From Coniochaeta sp. PMI_546 (taxonomy: Eukaryota > Ascomycota > Sordariomycetes > Coniochaetales > Coniochaetaceae): a DNA stretch of 64,000 nucleotides. Shown piece by piece: positions 11,966 to 24,573 of the stretch. Positions within the stretch are counted from its first letter, which is position 1. Each line of letters opens with the position of its first letter. The position numbers and the translations under genes are program-made. Under the pieces are notes generated by a model. That model ran no database searches. It was not told where the DNA came from and saw only the letters and a program-made list of their open reading frames with translations. The stretch covers positions 434,001 through 498,000 of the forward strand of contig MU271160.1 of NCBI GenBank assembly GCA_021432605.1. The letters run 5' to 3'.

Positions 11966-13432
11966 ATGGGAGCACTAGGCTCTTCCGCGATCCCCATGTC
12001 CGTGGACAACCTACTCCCCAACCCTACATCGCCTAGCGACGCCCCTCGAAACGAACAAGAGAGCTCAGGCACCGAGGTCTGCCAGCCTGCGAAAGAAGAA
12101 GTGGAAGATGAGGGTACGCTTCGGCCGGATAGTCCTCACTACCACCCAGCCAGTCTTGTGCTACCCTGTTGCGCCTTTACGTTCACCTTCTCTCTCCCCT
12201 GGGTTGATTACTCTTCCCTGGCAGCAGAGCAGCACAGACAAAGTTGCCAGCCCAGGGAATTGTCTGTTGATGGCATAGCAGACGACGACTCATCGGACAG
12301 CGACGCTCCGGACTCCTCCGACTATGTTGAGCCATCATCGAATGCGGCTGGCCTGGACGAGACTACCTCCCGCTCGGAGTTGGAGGAACGGGTGTTTGAC
12401 TGGATGAGCCGATCGTCCATTTCACATCTCAATACATCATGGCTGAGCTTTGAGGATTTATCACTGAACTGTGATGATGATGAGGGTACGAGGGCGGATG
12501 ACGAGCAGAGCGAAGGTGCCGGGGAGAGCTGTGCCGACATCTTCTCTGCAGATGACAGCAGGGAGTATCTTCCTATCCAACACCTGGAGCACAGGGACTC
12601 GCTGGACTTGACCCGTGAGCGTATCCGGAAATCGAAGGAAGAAGCTATTGTTGACTTGCTTATAGGCTCCGACGACGAGGATGAGGACGAATGGTATGAC
12701 GCCGCGGTAGGCCCGGTTCGTGAGGGGAGCAATGACGATACATCCTCTGCAGGGAGTATTGACGACACTTCGTTGTCTGAGGATAACTTCGACGCCTCAT
12801 GCACTTCTGAAGGGGATCTCGCGGATCCTCCGTCCTCTGAAAGCAGCATCAACGGTACCCGGTTTTCCACCGATGGCATCGACCGTCGAGACTTCCAATA
12901 CCCGCTCCTCTCCCCTGATACCACAGCAGACGACCCCTTCGGCCCCCTCAACAGCAACCCTACCTCCCCAACCTCGTCACTCATCCCCTTTCCACCCTTC
13001 GATCCCGGCCAAGGCGTCCCGCACCCCGTCTTCTCCCCCACCATCCTCCGCTACGCAGGCGGACTAGGTAACGTATCCCCCTATCCCACCCCCTCGCCTC
13101 CCCACACCGGAGCAGACATCCCCTCCCTAACCCTCACCCCAGCCACGCCCCGCACCGCCATCTCCCCCGAGGACAGGTTCCGGGAGCGCTGGCCGGGCTA
13201 CCGCTACCCCGGCCGGATAGACACCGGCCGCCTCTTCGTGCGGGAGTCGGACCGCGACCTGAGGCGGCGCGAGCGCATGCTGGCCGGCGTCAGGGATAGG
13301 TGGGCCGTCGTCAGGCGGCGGCGGCAGAGGTTCCAGGACGCTCTGCGGGAAAAGGTGGGTGGGCTCGAGGCCTGGAGGAGGGCGCAGCGGGATACCAAGG
13401 CTTGGGCCGATTGGGCCTGGAGTGGACCCTAG
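11966..13432 (+). CDS. Acidic, Ser-rich fungal protein of unknown function
   Basis: I do not recognise this gene. The frame runs from ATG 11966 to TAG 13430-13432. The N-terminal two thirds are rich in Asp, Glu and Ser, with many SDD/EDED patches and no visible fold. A Pro-rich segment follows, and the C-terminal 90 residues or so are Arg-rich and probably helical (RRRERMLAGVRDRWAVVRRR). A likely intron at 12114-12224 (111 bp, donor GTACGC, acceptor CAG) is frame-preserving and stop-free. Read as protein it would insert a hydrophobic Cys/Phe-rich stretch quite unlike its surroundings. Splicing gives 451 residues instead of 488. The gene converges on the MFS gene 142 bases away, and an AATAAA at 13481-13486 lies in the gap. 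Its composition suggests a nuclear or chromatin-associated protein, but that is only inference. Confidence 0.7.
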   Translation: MGALGSSAIPMSVDNLLPNPTSPSDAPRNEQESSGTEVCQPAKEEVEDEGTLRPDSPHYHPASLVLPCCAFTFTFSLPWVDYSSLAAEQHRQSCQPRELSVDGIADDDSSDSDAPDSSDYVEPSSNAAGLDETTSRSELEERVFDWMSRSSISHLNTSWLSFEDLSLNCDDDEGTRADDEQSEGAGESCADIFSADDSREYLPIQHLEHRDSLDLTRERIRKSKEEAIVDLLIGSDDEDEDEWYDAAVGPVREGSNDDTSSAGSIDDTSLSEDNFDASCTSEGDLADPPSSESSINGTRFSTDGIDRRDFQYPLLSPDTTADDPFGPLNSNPTSPTSSLIPFPPFDPGQGVPHPVFSPTILRYAGGLGNVSPYPTPSPPHTGADIPSLTLTPATPRTAISPEDRFRERWPGYRYPGRIDTGRLFVRESDRDLRRRERMLAGVRDRWAVVRRRRQRFQDALREKVGGLEAWRRAQRDTKAWADWAWSGP

Positions 13433-13574
13433 GTTTTAACTGCTCAGTTGTTGATAGCTCTGAGCGAGGTGGGAGGCGACAATAAAGTGTAAGATGTAGC
13501 AGAATGGGGACGTAGATGGCATAAAGGGCACTTTTATTCGTAACACATAAGTAGATTGACAAAACCTCCCTTTT

Positions 13575-15509
13575 TTACAACCTCCTTTCTGGAATGACCC
13601 CCTCGCTCCGTGATCGCTTGTTCGTAGCATGACCAATATCAATGCCCACAACAGCCACCAACAGCAAGCCGTTGAAGATCGCCATGAGGTAGAACGGTGC
13701 CCCCGTAGACCACACATCAAACAGCCACCCACCCAACTTTGTAAGCAACAGGATCGCCGCCCCGCCACACCAAGAGTAGACGCCGGCAATGGACCCCTTC
13801 AGCCTCACCCTCGAGACGGTATCCTCAGGCACCGCCCGCGGCGTCTCCAGCAACGGCGCAACCTCGTCCTCCCCGTCCGGTCTCTCGACGACGACCTCCT
13901 CGTCCCCCTCGGGCGTGACGAGGACATTGACGATGTCCACCTTCAGCACGCCCCGGCCGAGAGAGCCGAGACTGCACACAATCGCCCCGATCTGGCTGAT
14001 GCCCATCAGCGCCGCCAGCAGGAACACGACGGGGCTCCCGCCCCTCCCGTCCGTGTCCCTGAACTCCGGGCTGCGCAGATGCGGGAAGGCGATGTACCCC
14101 ACGATACCAAAGGTCGTGGCCGCGATGATGGGGAAGTTGACGCCGCCCGTCCGGCTGGACAGGTAGCCGAACAGGGGCGCGCAGATCAGGCCGATGAGCT
14201 GAGCGACACCGGTCAGTGCAGCGGCCAGCTTGTAGGCTTGCTCGCACTCCTTTTTCAGTTCTGGGGACGGGTCGTTCGGCGAGCCCTGGCAGAAGCCGTT
14301 CCCGATGAAGAAGGCGTTGACGAAGAGCGGGATGAAGAGGGATATGGCGACGGTGGAGGCCCGGGCGACGAAGCCGCCCAGGTAGCCGATGGCGATTTCC
14401 GAGTCGACGAAGCCTAGCTGGATGGATTCTCTGAGGAGGTGCCAGTATGGTGCAAGTTTCTGGAGCATGTTAGCCAGGTGGTTGCGTGTGTGTAGTTTGC
14501 CAGAGGAGGACATACCTTCTTCGGCCGAGCCTCGCTCTCAACGCCAGTTCCATCCGGGTTCGCCTTTCGCAATCCCAGTAGCAGCCGCCATCCCTTGCCC
14601 TCCTCGCCCCTGAGGTTCCGCAGGCCGAATGCCACAAAGACAGCAACCCACAGAGCGATGGCACCGACAACGTAGAAACTATAAGTGACTGCCTGTCCCA
14701 TAGTGACCCCTTCCAGGCGGCCAAAACGCGCGGGAAGAGGGAGGAACAGGCTCAGAGCTACGAGCGCACCGCAGCCGGTGAAGAGTCCCACGTAACCGGC
14801 GAGCGCCGAAGACTTATGCCTCCCTTCCGCGACGCTGTCGGCCTCGGCTTCCCCGATGCTCGCCTGGCTGGCGTCCGAAGGACTTTGGCTCGAACGACCG
14901 TGGTATCGCTCAGGGGTGATTGTGACCTCTGATTCCATAGAGAGAGCGACGCTGTCCCGGGGGTTGTGTGTCGGCTTCCGGGGGTCGATGATCGGTGCTG
15001 GTTGTGAGCTCTCGTCTGTCAAGGAGGGCAGGATTGCGGTGACCATGGTGGCACTACGCGGTGGATTTGTTAGCAATATTCCTCGATTTCCCACAAAGTA
15101 GAAGGTAGAAGGTGTAACAGAGAACTTACGCAGCTGTAGCACCGACGGCAAATAAGATCCTCGCCAGCAGCAGCTGAGGATAGACATTGCGAGCTTGCAC
15201 GAAGAGGAACAGCGAGACTCCAATGATTGAGTACCCAATAACCGCCACCGTCCGCACACCCAAGCGGTCTGACACAAGCCCCCATATCGGACAAGCTATC
15301 AGGGCGACAATCTCATCCACGAAGCCGAGGGTACCGACGATGTCGCCAACTCCCTTCTTCACGCCGATCAGGTCGGTGATGACGAAGGAGATGCTGCTGT
15401 TCAGGAAGACGAGGAAGGATATGGAGAAGAGGGAGATGCCGAGGAGGTAGGTTGCCGCCTGGAGTGTGGTGGTGGACGAGGAGAAGGGAAGGAATCGAGG
15501 GAGAGCCAT
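13575..15509 (-). CDS. Major facilitator superfamily transporter, 12 predicted helices
   Basis: Integral membrane secondary transporter; substrate unknown. Three exons on the minus strand, 15509-15130, 15053-14516 and 14459-13575, give 600 residues. The junctions are GTAAGT/TAG and GTATGT/CAG and preserve the frame. The first exon carries helices 1-4, with the MFS motif A (GLVSDRLGVRT, about residues 77-87) between helices 2 and 3. A hydrophilic loop of roughly 90 residues rich in Ser, Pro and Glu follows (positions 15040-14820), then helices 5-6, a central loop, and helices 7-12 in exon 3. Exon 3 also holds a charged cytosolic loop with acidic residues (EGDEEVVVERPDGEDE). The start is the first ATG before the hydrophobic core. 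The gene is divergent from the sideroflexin gene. The opposite-strand frames here are shadows. Confidence 0.9.
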
Positions 15510-16157
15510 GGTTGACGGGGTCTGTATGTTTGGTTTGCTCTGTTTACAAGAGGAAGAACAACAAGATCGAACTTGCAGAACAGGAGAGAACTCGACTGAG
15601 TTGTTGTATCGCTGTGCATTCACATGGCGCAAACTCAGGATAGGATTGCTCGAACCAAGAGACTTCCCAGAAAAGACAGACGATATTCTAAGATACGAGA
15701 CGAAGAAGTATCGTCGTCAACTCGATTCCGCGTCGAGCCTGTTTACGCCAAGGTACCTTACTGACTGTCCGTACCCAGGTACTTAGGTACCTGCCTTTAC
15801 CACCTATGTCATCGGTCCAGATCTCCCATCGGAACCCCACAATCGACGTGACCCGGCCAACCAGCCAATGCGCTGCCGTCTCTTATCGATGGACCGAAGT
15901 CGGGATATCCGATAAGGAAAAGGGTATCGTCGGGAAGTCGCGACTCGCGATAGCTTCACCGCTCTGGATTTTCCCGGTGACTCAACCTTCTGGGCGGACA
16001 ATCGAGCTCAGAGAAGACGGGAAGCTCTTACGTGGTTGATTCATCGACCGCCCTCCTTTGTCTGGAGGCCAAGCCACGTTACGACACCCGTCTTCCACCA
16101 CCGACAACTTCCACTGCGGAATTCTGCCATTCGCGACGGCGGCGAAGTCAGCCAAAG
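15510..16157. promoter_or_regulatory. Shared divergent promoter of MFS transporter and sideroflexin genes
   Basis: These 648 bases separate two divergent start codons and must hold both promoters. A cluster of GTAC-centred palindromic pieces lies at 15751-15792 (GGTACC, AGGTAC, then AGGTACCT). I cannot tell whether the two genes are co-regulated. Confidence 0.5.
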
Positions 16158-17453
16158 ATGTCGGCCTCCATTCCAGGAAATCGGGAGCTGCCCGAGTCAC
16201 AGTATGACCTGAGCACGTACTGGGGACGAGTTAGGCATACTGCTAGCATAACAGATCCGAGGTGAGCATTCAATGGCTTCTTCTGGGGTGCAGCGCCGCC
16301 GTACTTGACCCAGGTTGCAGCTTTACGCACCTCTATACTACTCTGATCTGAAATGGCTGTGGTATTAACTCGCTACTCTCCTGTCTAGCACGCTGCTAGT
16401 CGGCAAGACCGGCCTCGAGCAGGCCAAGCAAGCCATCAGGGCTTACAAGGAGGGCAAGATCAGTTCTATGACACCCGAGCTATGGAAGGCAAAGAAGATT
16501 GTCGACTCGACGATACACCCTGGTTCGTCGCTTGGCTCACTCGCTCGCTTATTATAAGATTATACATATCTGACACAGGAAACACAGACACCGGCGAACC
16601 AGTCCTCCTCCCCTTCCGCATGTCCTGCTTCGTGCTCTCCAACCTGGTCGTAACAGCAGGCATGCTGACACCCGGACTGGGCGTAAGTTGGCCTACTTTT
16701 CGACTCATACCTGTCCCTTTTCCCACATACCTTTGGAAAACCCAAGCTGACCAAATCCCACAGACAACAGGCACGATCGCCTGGCAAGTCGTCAACCAGA
16801 GCCTGAACGTAGCGGTCAACTACTCCAACTCCAACAAATCCACCCCCCTCTCGTACTCCAAGATCGCCCAATCCTACGTCCTGGCCGTCACGGCCTCCTG
16901 CTCCGTGGCCGTGGGCCTGAACTCCCTCGTCCCGCGGCTCAAGCGCATCTCGCCCTCCACCCGCCTGATCCTGGGCCGGCTCGTCCCCTTCGCCGCTGTC
17001 GCGAGCGCGGGCTTCCTCAACGTCTTCCTCATGCGGGGCGAGGAGATGCGCACCGGCATCGACGTCTTCCCCGTCCTGTCGGAGGCGGACAAGGCCCGGC
17101 TAGCCGCTGAGGGCAGGGCGGAGGGCGACGTGCCCAGCCTCGGCAAGAGCAGGAAGGCCGCCACCATCGCCGTGGCCGAGACGGCCGTGTCGCGGGTGCT
17201 GAACAGCTCGCCCATCATGGTCATACCGCCGCTGGTCCTGGTCAGGCTGCAGAGGACGGAGTGGTTGAAGAGGAATCCCAGACTGACGACGCCGGTGAAC
17301 CTGGGGTTGATCCTGGTCACGAGCTATGTCGCGCTGCCGCTCGCGCTGGCGGCCTTCCCGCAGCGGCAGAGGGTTAGTGCTGATATTCTCGAGGAGGAGT
17401 TTCACGGGCGGGGAGGGGATGGGGGGATGGTTGTGTTTAATAGGGGTATTTGA
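16158..17453 (+). CDS. FSF1: Sideroflexin, mitochondrial inner-membrane transporter
   Basis: Sideroflexins (Fsf1 in yeast, SFXN1 in animals) sit in the inner mitochondrial membrane; animal SFXN1 imports serine for one-carbon metabolism. Four exons, 16158-16261, 16389-16522, 16588-16682 and 16764-17453, give 340 residues, the normal family size. Hallmarks: SQYDLSTYWGR near the N-terminus, the HPDTGEP motif created exactly at the exon 2/3 junction, then LPFRMSCFV, TTGTIAWQVVNQSLNVAVNY and several hydrophobic helices. The donor of intron 2 is GTTCGT, weaker than the others. I chose acceptor 16587 rather than the CAG at 16576-16578 because only it rebuilds HPDTGEP. The gene is divergent from the MFS gene. 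Confidence 0.92.
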
Positions 17454-20400
17454 TTTTTTCGGGACGAGGGAATAGGGTATGCACTGTTTTTTTCCGGCTG
17501 CGGTTGAGAATATGGTTGATTGTTGAACGTGGCATGGGACTCTTCCTGCTCGCATTTACAAGGCGCTGGTGTCACTTCCCTGGCATTTCCTACCCGAGAT
17601 GCAGTGGCAAGAATACAAACTAGACCGTTTACTGTTCTATTTTTCCCTCTGAATGGATGGAGTTCCGGGGTGTTACGTGTTACAGAACGGCGACGAAATA
17701 TAGACAAAAAGAAACTACGTCGCTTTGTCTCGATTGTTTCTCGTGGAACAAACATGACACATTGACCGTCGCCTTTGACAGAAGGAAGATCGACAAGCCG
17801 GCCGTTAATCCTCCACGATCCGCGGGAGGATCTCTGGTTTCCAGTAGGGGGTTCGTGTGCGATCTCTGGCGTTTGGGGAAACAAGAAACCGGTAATCTGG
17901 TCTGGATGCAGTCTTGCGGCGGAGATCAGTATGTTTCATCCAAGATCCCCCGTTGAAGCAGAAAAGTTGCACAGCATGCGTTGTTTTTGCTGGAGATCTT
18001 CAGCTTCAGCGTTCAGCTGCTGGATCGAGAGTGTGCAAAAGATTATGCTAGAAAGTCTATGGCTAGGTAGATCTAGAGCATCGTGCGTTGGCACGACAGC
18101 AGATGCCGTGGACCTATGGCACGTAGCCCAGACGTGGAATCCCATAGGTCGGCAGGGCCAGGCATGTCCGGGGACACAGCTGCTTTGCACCAGCACGTGG
18201 AGTCGTGGATTTAGCTCAAGAGGCGAAGCGATATGGAAGTGCTGAGGTAAGTTGCTGAGTGTTAATTCTCCGAGCACGGCATAGCAAACTGTCAGGATCG
18301 CCGAAGGCTGACGAGTGACGAGGAGTGAGCCTTGGCTTTGGATTAGCACTCGGGTCAGCAACGGGCGTTGTCAAACTCAGGGTAAGGATCCCGCAGAAAG
18401 GTCAGGCCAGGAACAGGTAGACCTCATTACCTGTCGATTACTCGAATCGTAATGTCAGGATGAGGCAGAACTGAGGGGGCTTTGAGAGACTGGCGGCCGC
18501 TAAAGTTGGCTGTACTGTTTGAAGTGCTTCACGTGAACCTTGGTCACTGTCACTGTACGTGTAGACTTGCTACTGTGTAAGCCCGGTGGGACATTTCGAA
18601 AGGTGACTTTTACATGAGAGATCTGAGTGGATTCTCGTGCTTGAAACAACGCAGCGTGAAAGCGTGAAAATGGCAGGCAGGGCAGGTAAATGGGTAACTT
18701 CGGAATGGCAGGTGGCAAGAGGCTTCCATAAAGATGTAGTCAAGTCACGACCTTAGAAGTCGGCTCGGCCTGCGGTTCGCTGGAGCGTATCGTGGTGTGG
18801 TGGTCCTTGGTCTCCATCGCACAAACACTATTAGACTGACCCAGCCTGCCCAGCAAGGGAAACGGAAGACGGATGACATAGTGTGGCTACCATGGCGCTT
18901 GAGGACATAAGGATCGCTTCTGGGCTCTGGCCGCACAAATAGCGGGCTGTGATATGTGTGGTCGCAGTGGTGCTCGTGACATTCCTCTGCAATTGCTGCC
19001 AACGAATTTGACAGGTTGGGATTGGAACAGAAATTCACACCATTACACGCCACGCGGTGCACTTGGCAAGCGCGAAATGGTGGCTGCGGCCCCGCCAGTG
19101 ACGGGTTAATCACTCTGTGATGATGGGACAAGCGCCTTGTCTTTGTTCTTCTTCGAGACGTATATGTCGCAGTGTCAGTGACGACTAGGTAAGGTAGTGT
19201 TGGCCTCCTACCAACTGCATCAGGGACGACCAAAGGGGGAAACGTTGGGTTCTCAAGGGATTGTTTTGGCAAAGGGAACCACCGGAGACCGATAACTCGC
19301 TGCGAACGAAGGTCGAATTTCCAGGCTTGACACGTTGCCGGCCAACCAGATATGGCCATTCGCGATGGTGTGGTGGACAAGGACCCTTGGAACTTGAAGC
19401 GTGAATTCGCATGCATGGCGCTCCGTCGGCCTACCCTATACGTACACTAGGTAAGGTATATACCACAGTCGAAAGCCAAATCCGAAATGGAGCCCTAAAG
19501 AAGGATTTCGGGGCGAATGCCCACACGCGTCCACGTTCACGTACCGTAGGTACCGGCAATGACGGGAGCTTAGAGTTTTGAGACGGTGGGCATCTCAACA
19601 CTGGAAGGGAAGAGATTGGCGGACTGAGGAGGTGACGATTCCATCCCTCCAATCTGCCGGAGAGTTTGACGTCAAAACGCCGCCACAGACCGACTGATAG
19701 CAACCTGGAACCTGAAAGCATTCCATTCTTTGCGCTCTTGGATGGCAAAAAGTCGGTGACTTGTGAAATTCTAGATTAATCATATCTTATTCAAGCTCAC
19801 ATTGTCGTACAGAGCAAACAGTAAAATAACCCAAGAACAAGAACAATGATTGGGATAATATGAGGTTTCCCGCCAGCGACTTGATCCGAGACGAGGCCGT
19901 CGTTTAAATCCTGGCCAACAAAATCCTGGCTCCACAGCAACCCGGGACGTACCTGCCGTCCAAAAGGTTGAAAGCTGAAGAAGCGGCCAAAAAAAAAAGT
20001 GAGGGGAAAGGGAGGGAGTAAGGATTAGTAGTCACACTGTGTTTTTTTGCCAGGAATCAGAGTCCCAGGTGTGAACGAGACTAGTTTCAGGGCACTCGTC
20101 GACAAGAATGGTTCAAGAACAGTCCCACGATCCCGACCGGCTGTTACTTTTCCGGCGGCTTCATCTGTGTACTTCAGGCGCGCTGACGTTGACACTGTGC
20201 TGCTGGTCCGAGCCGACGAGTCGTCTCCCGGTGACATGCGTTGCCCCCAGACATGATCCAATTCCTGGGCTGACTTCCAGTCTTCCAGTGACTTGAGTGC
20301 GGTACACAATAGAGACCTGGTTTAAACAAGCCTTGACCATGAGACGAACGTGTGTGTAGACACCACTCCTGCGGCTTTCTTCAAACCTCTATTGAAACCG

Positions 20401-21000
20401 TATTCATCTCGCTGCTGTTGCACCATTCCATTCTACTCTTCTTATTGTTTTCAAAAGTTGCTGTGGTGAGGCAATCAACGGAGATATAACTGCGTTTTAA
20501 TCAATCCGCAATCCGCCTGTTACGACGCTAGCGGCACGACATCCTCCATCCCCCATCCTCTCTCCATCCTTAACGTACCTCCCTCCGGAAACGCTGCCAC
20601 GACGACCCTTACAGCAGCGGGTATGCAGTTAGTACCTCAGTAGTACCTCACTGTGCCCGGACGACCGCTAATCCCACAAACCGAACCACTCGACCGTGAC
20701 TTTCACTTGGCGATCTCCCAAGACGACTTCCTTCTCTTCTCTCTTTCGAAATCGAAAACTACATCTTATGTTGTCGTCCAGAGCAGGACTTTGATTTCAC
20801 AAGAAACGCGAAATTCACTCTCTGCAGCGAAGAGGATTCGGCAGGGCCTTTTTTGTGCCTTGGGAATCGGCCTACCCTCCACTTGCTTGGCACTCGGTGC
20901 CCGCCCCTAGAACGGGCCCTCGCCCTCTACAACGTCGCTGCCCTCGCCAGGTTGAAGTCAGACCATCTCTCCTCTCCGTCTCAACGAGAGAAGCAGGATA
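17454..21000. other. Long gene-poor interval upstream of the LAMMER kinase
   Basis: I cannot support a gene in these 3.5 kb. An open frame of 223 codons on the minus strand (18745-19416) lacks domain motifs. The last kilobase or so is probably promoter and leader of the kinase: it contains a duplicated TAGTACCTCA (20631-20651) and two short uORFs, 20623-20643 (six codons) and 20768-20794 (eight codons). A small hairpin (ATCCTCC ... GGAGGAT) lies near 17808-17832. Confidence 0.5.
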
Positions 21001-23416
21001 ATGTCGACTCCAACGACGGCGACAGCCACTCTCCCACACTATAATCCATACAATTCGCACCACTACCTCTCATCCCACCACCAGTCTTATCAGGACCCCA
21101 ACACGGTGGCTTACCGAGTCAGCAACCCGACCCTTTCTTCCTCCCGGCCTCTGGCATATCCGGCTTCGGGCTATTTTGCTCCCTCGACCGCCGGCACTGC
21201 GTCAAATGGAGTGAACTCGCCTTCATACACCGCTCCACGCCTGCTCGAAGACGACTCGCTGTCACCGGCACGAACTGGAATGAGCTACCCAGCAATGCCG
21301 CCAGTCCGCACCTCTGCACATTCGTCCGCACAAGACGGTCAGCCCTCACGAAAGCGGCGTCGGTCGAGAGAGCCAGACTGGGTCGACTTCTACAAAAATG
21401 GTCTGCCCAAAGAGATCATCGTTATAGATGATTCTCCCGAGCCCGAGGCGTCCAAACTTGTTGCCAAGGAGGCACCCCAAGTGCTGCCACCCCCAATCAG
21501 CATCAGCTCCGGCTCTACTGCCGGTCACGACGCAGCCACCGCAAGACACGTTGCCAAGAAGCGGAAGAGAGACGACGAGCCAACCCACTACGACCCGGTC
21601 TATCACAATACCTATGTCGGTTCTCACACGCAAACTCCCCATGGCCATGGCACGCCCGCCAAGTCGACTATCTCCAGTGACCGGACAACTTCAGCGGTGC
21701 AGACGACCGCAGCCACGTCTCTTGACTCTCTGTCGTCGACTACCAGCAACACTCAGGACTACTATAGTGTCCATGCTGGTCAGAAGAGGAAGCGAACAAC
21801 ACGGCAACAAATCGCTACCGAGGCCAAACGTCGCGAGGCTGAAGCCAGCGATGCTCTTCTCACATACCAACCGCCGCCATATCCACACAAGAAGGCGACG
21901 GATGTTCCAGTGAAACTCATACATGATGTAAGCAGAGCTGGCGCCCTCCGTGTTCTACTTCCGCATTGACTAACATGTGTCTGCAGGCTTCGTTCAACAA
22001 GGGCGGCAAATACGACGATGACGACGGTCACTACATCGTGGTGCCAGGTGCCGACCTCACAGACAGATGTACGTCTGCGCCCTTTCAGCGTCTCGCTTTT
22101 CGAGGATCTTTGCTGACCGACCGTTAGACCAAATGGACAAGCTATTAGGACAAGGTACCTTCGGCAAGGTCGTCAAGGCTGTTGACCGGAGACGCGCAAA
22201 CGAGTGCGTTGCCATCAAGATCATTCGCTCCGTCCAGAAATACCGCGATGCTAGCAAGATCGAACTCAGGGTCTTGCGTACACTGCAGGCCAACGACGAG
22301 AAGAACCGCAATCGTTGCATACATCTCCGAGATTGCTTCGACTACCGCGGACATATCTGCATCGTCATGGACCTTCTGGGGCAGAGCGTCTTTGACTTCC
22401 TCAAGGGCAACAACTTCGTGCCTTTTCCCAACAGCCAGATCCAGAACTTTGCCCGGCAACTGTTCACTAGTGTTGCTTGTGAGTTTGTCCTTGGCTTGCA
22501 TGTCTGCTAGGAGGTTTGTCTTAACTAACTTGCGGGTAGTCCTCCACGATCTCCAACTTATCCATACGGACCTGAAGCCAGAGAACATTCTTCTTTGCCA
22601 CAACGACTATCAGACGTTTACGTACAATCGCAAGATTCCCTCTTCGTCTGCAACAGTCTCCCGTCAGGCGAATCAGCGCCGTGTACTTCTGGACACGGAA
22701 ATCCGCCTGATCGATTTCGGATCTGCAACGTTCCAGGATGAATACCACTCGTCAGTCGTGTCGACTAGACATTACCGCGCTCCCGAGATCATCCTGGGCC
22801 TAGGCTGGTCGTTCCCTTGCGACATCTGGAGTATAGGGTGCATCCTGGTGGAGTTCTTCACAGGCGATGCGCTGTTCCAGACTCATGAAAATCTAGAACA
22901 CCTTGCCATGATGGAGGCCGTTGTGGATTCCAGGATCGATACCCAGCTTGTGTCGCAGGTCAACCGTATGACTAGGAACGGAGGCAACCCTGCCTCGAAG
23001 TACGTGTTCCTGCCTCTTGACATCAGACGGATCCCGTGCTAACATGCTATTACAGGTACTTCAAGCGTCTGAAGCTGGATTATCCGCAAGCAGACACTAC
23101 TCGAGCATCGAGAAGATTCGTCAAGGCAATGAAGCGTCTGGACGTAAGTTTTCTTGACTACGACCATAATGAACCTCAGCTAACCGATAACTAGGACATA
23201 ATACCTAAGAGCACTCCGTTCTTGGAGCAGTTTCTGGACCTGCTCCACAAGATCTTCGTCTACGACCCTGTACGCCGCATCACGGCCAAGGAAGCTCTAA
23301 AGCACCCCTGGTTCAAAATGGTTCCCCTTCCAGATGACGGTAGCGAGGCAGCTAAGATCCGACTCGACCGTATGAAGAAGGACCAGGGCCAGCGATTGGC
23401 TCCTATGCATATATGA
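21001..23416 (+). CDS. KNS1: LAMMER (CLK-type) dual-specificity protein kinase
   Basis: LAMMER kinases (yeast Kns1, fission yeast Lkh1, Aspergillus LkhA, animal CLK) phosphorylate SR-type and other proteins and influence splicing, TOR signalling and development. Exons 21001-21927, 21987-22068, 22128-22478, 22540-22999, 23056-23143 and 23195-23416 give 709 residues. Residues 1-310 are a disordered, Ser/Pro-rich tail with a basic nuclear-signal candidate (RKRRRSREP). The kinase domain starts near Y337: glycine loop GQGTFGKVV (344-352), ATP-binding lysine K367, catalytic HTDLKPEN with D464, DFG with D512, and the family signature EHLAMME at 573-579. The HTD in place of HRD is normal for this family. 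All splice junctions use GT-AG and restore conserved residues. The ATG at 21001 is the first in frame after the leader. Confidence 0.96.
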
Positions 23417-24573
23417 TGAGGACGAACAGCAGTATGGAAGGATTTGGTCTTTGCGCGCGATGTATCGGAGGTCCGATCTGTGATGATACCAACATTTGGT
23501 GGCTCTGACGACCAACTATTTATGACGCCGTTCGCTTCGGCGTACCGGTCTGTCGTTGCTTTTTCTTTTGCTAGGAGAAGGGGTTTGAGGAGTTGAGGTT
23601 CGGTACAATCCGTCTCTGCTTTTTTTTGTTTGAGGCATAATGATTGAGTGGCATATCTCTAGCGGTTCATTAGAGGTCGGCTCTCAGGACTTTGACATGG
23701 AACAGTGTCAGCTACCAGGTCTCGGTGCATAACTTTCAACACCGTTTTGTGGCATGAATGGACGGTAGTCGATATAGTGGAACGAAGCGATACCCAGCCC
23801 CCTTTTATCTACTTCTTACTCGGCGATTTTTACGTGACGATCGAGCAACTGACGGCGGAACTGGTACACTTTCAGATGGAACCGGCTCGGGTTCGACGCG
23901 ACTCAACCTTCGACTACTGACGGCAGAAACTACTGACCGGGTCTAGGATTTGGGGATCAGTTTTACGTCGGGAACATCAACTCATCTGAGCGATCTTCAA
24001 CGCCTTTGACTCCCGAGTCATCGATCACCTCACTCGACAGTCGGCTCTATGCCGCACCCTTCTTTCTTGTCCAGACAATAACATTGTCTCTGCAACAATG
24101 TCCTTCGCTGAGGTTGCTCAGAAATGCTGGAGTCTCGTGGTCGACAGAACAAAGGTGTTTCATGCAGGCTAGGTCTAATCGAGCTGTCATTACAGGTATG
24201 TTGTTCATACATACCTGCTACAAAGAGATTAAGTCTATCGGTGTCTCACTGATCAGAAGGGCCTTGAGAGATACCTGTGAGCCGAGGTTGGACTATATAT
24301 GTGCCTGGCAGGTCGTCCCTGACATGTCGTCCCTGACCTGTAATGATGATTCTCTCGCCATCTATCTACCTCTATGAACGGATCGTTGTGTTGATTAACG
24401 ATATCACAAAGTACAGCCATCCTTTTTCTCATCACTTCGAACGCTGATATCTCGCAGATTCTTCTCTTACCGCCCGATAAGATCACACCTGTTCTCTCCT
24501 GCACAAGGTAGGATCACTCACGACCCCATCCATAAACACCTGGCCAAAACCACGACCACCATCCCTATTCAGC
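23417..24573. other. Intergenic interval with a short tandem duplication
   Basis: I see no gene. A 14-base direct repeat occurs at 24312-24325 and 24326-24339 (GTCGTCCCTGAC then AT or CT). The last 100 bases are C-rich and probably form the leader of the next gene. Confidence 0.5.

Noticed and set aside
13629-14417. 262-codon plus-strand frame across the MFS transporter
   Set aside because: Overlaps the well-supported minus-strand transmembrane exon; it is highly charged and low in complexity, as expected of a shadow.
16523-16578. Alternative acceptor CAG at 16576-16578 for sideroflexin intron 2
   Set aside because: It would give HPGNTDTGEP; the acceptor at 16586-16587 restores the invariant HPDTGEP motif.
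18745-19416. 223-codon minus-strand frame in the gap before the kinase
   Set aside because: No recognisable motif or biased codon use, and a composition close to that of surrounding noncoding DNA.
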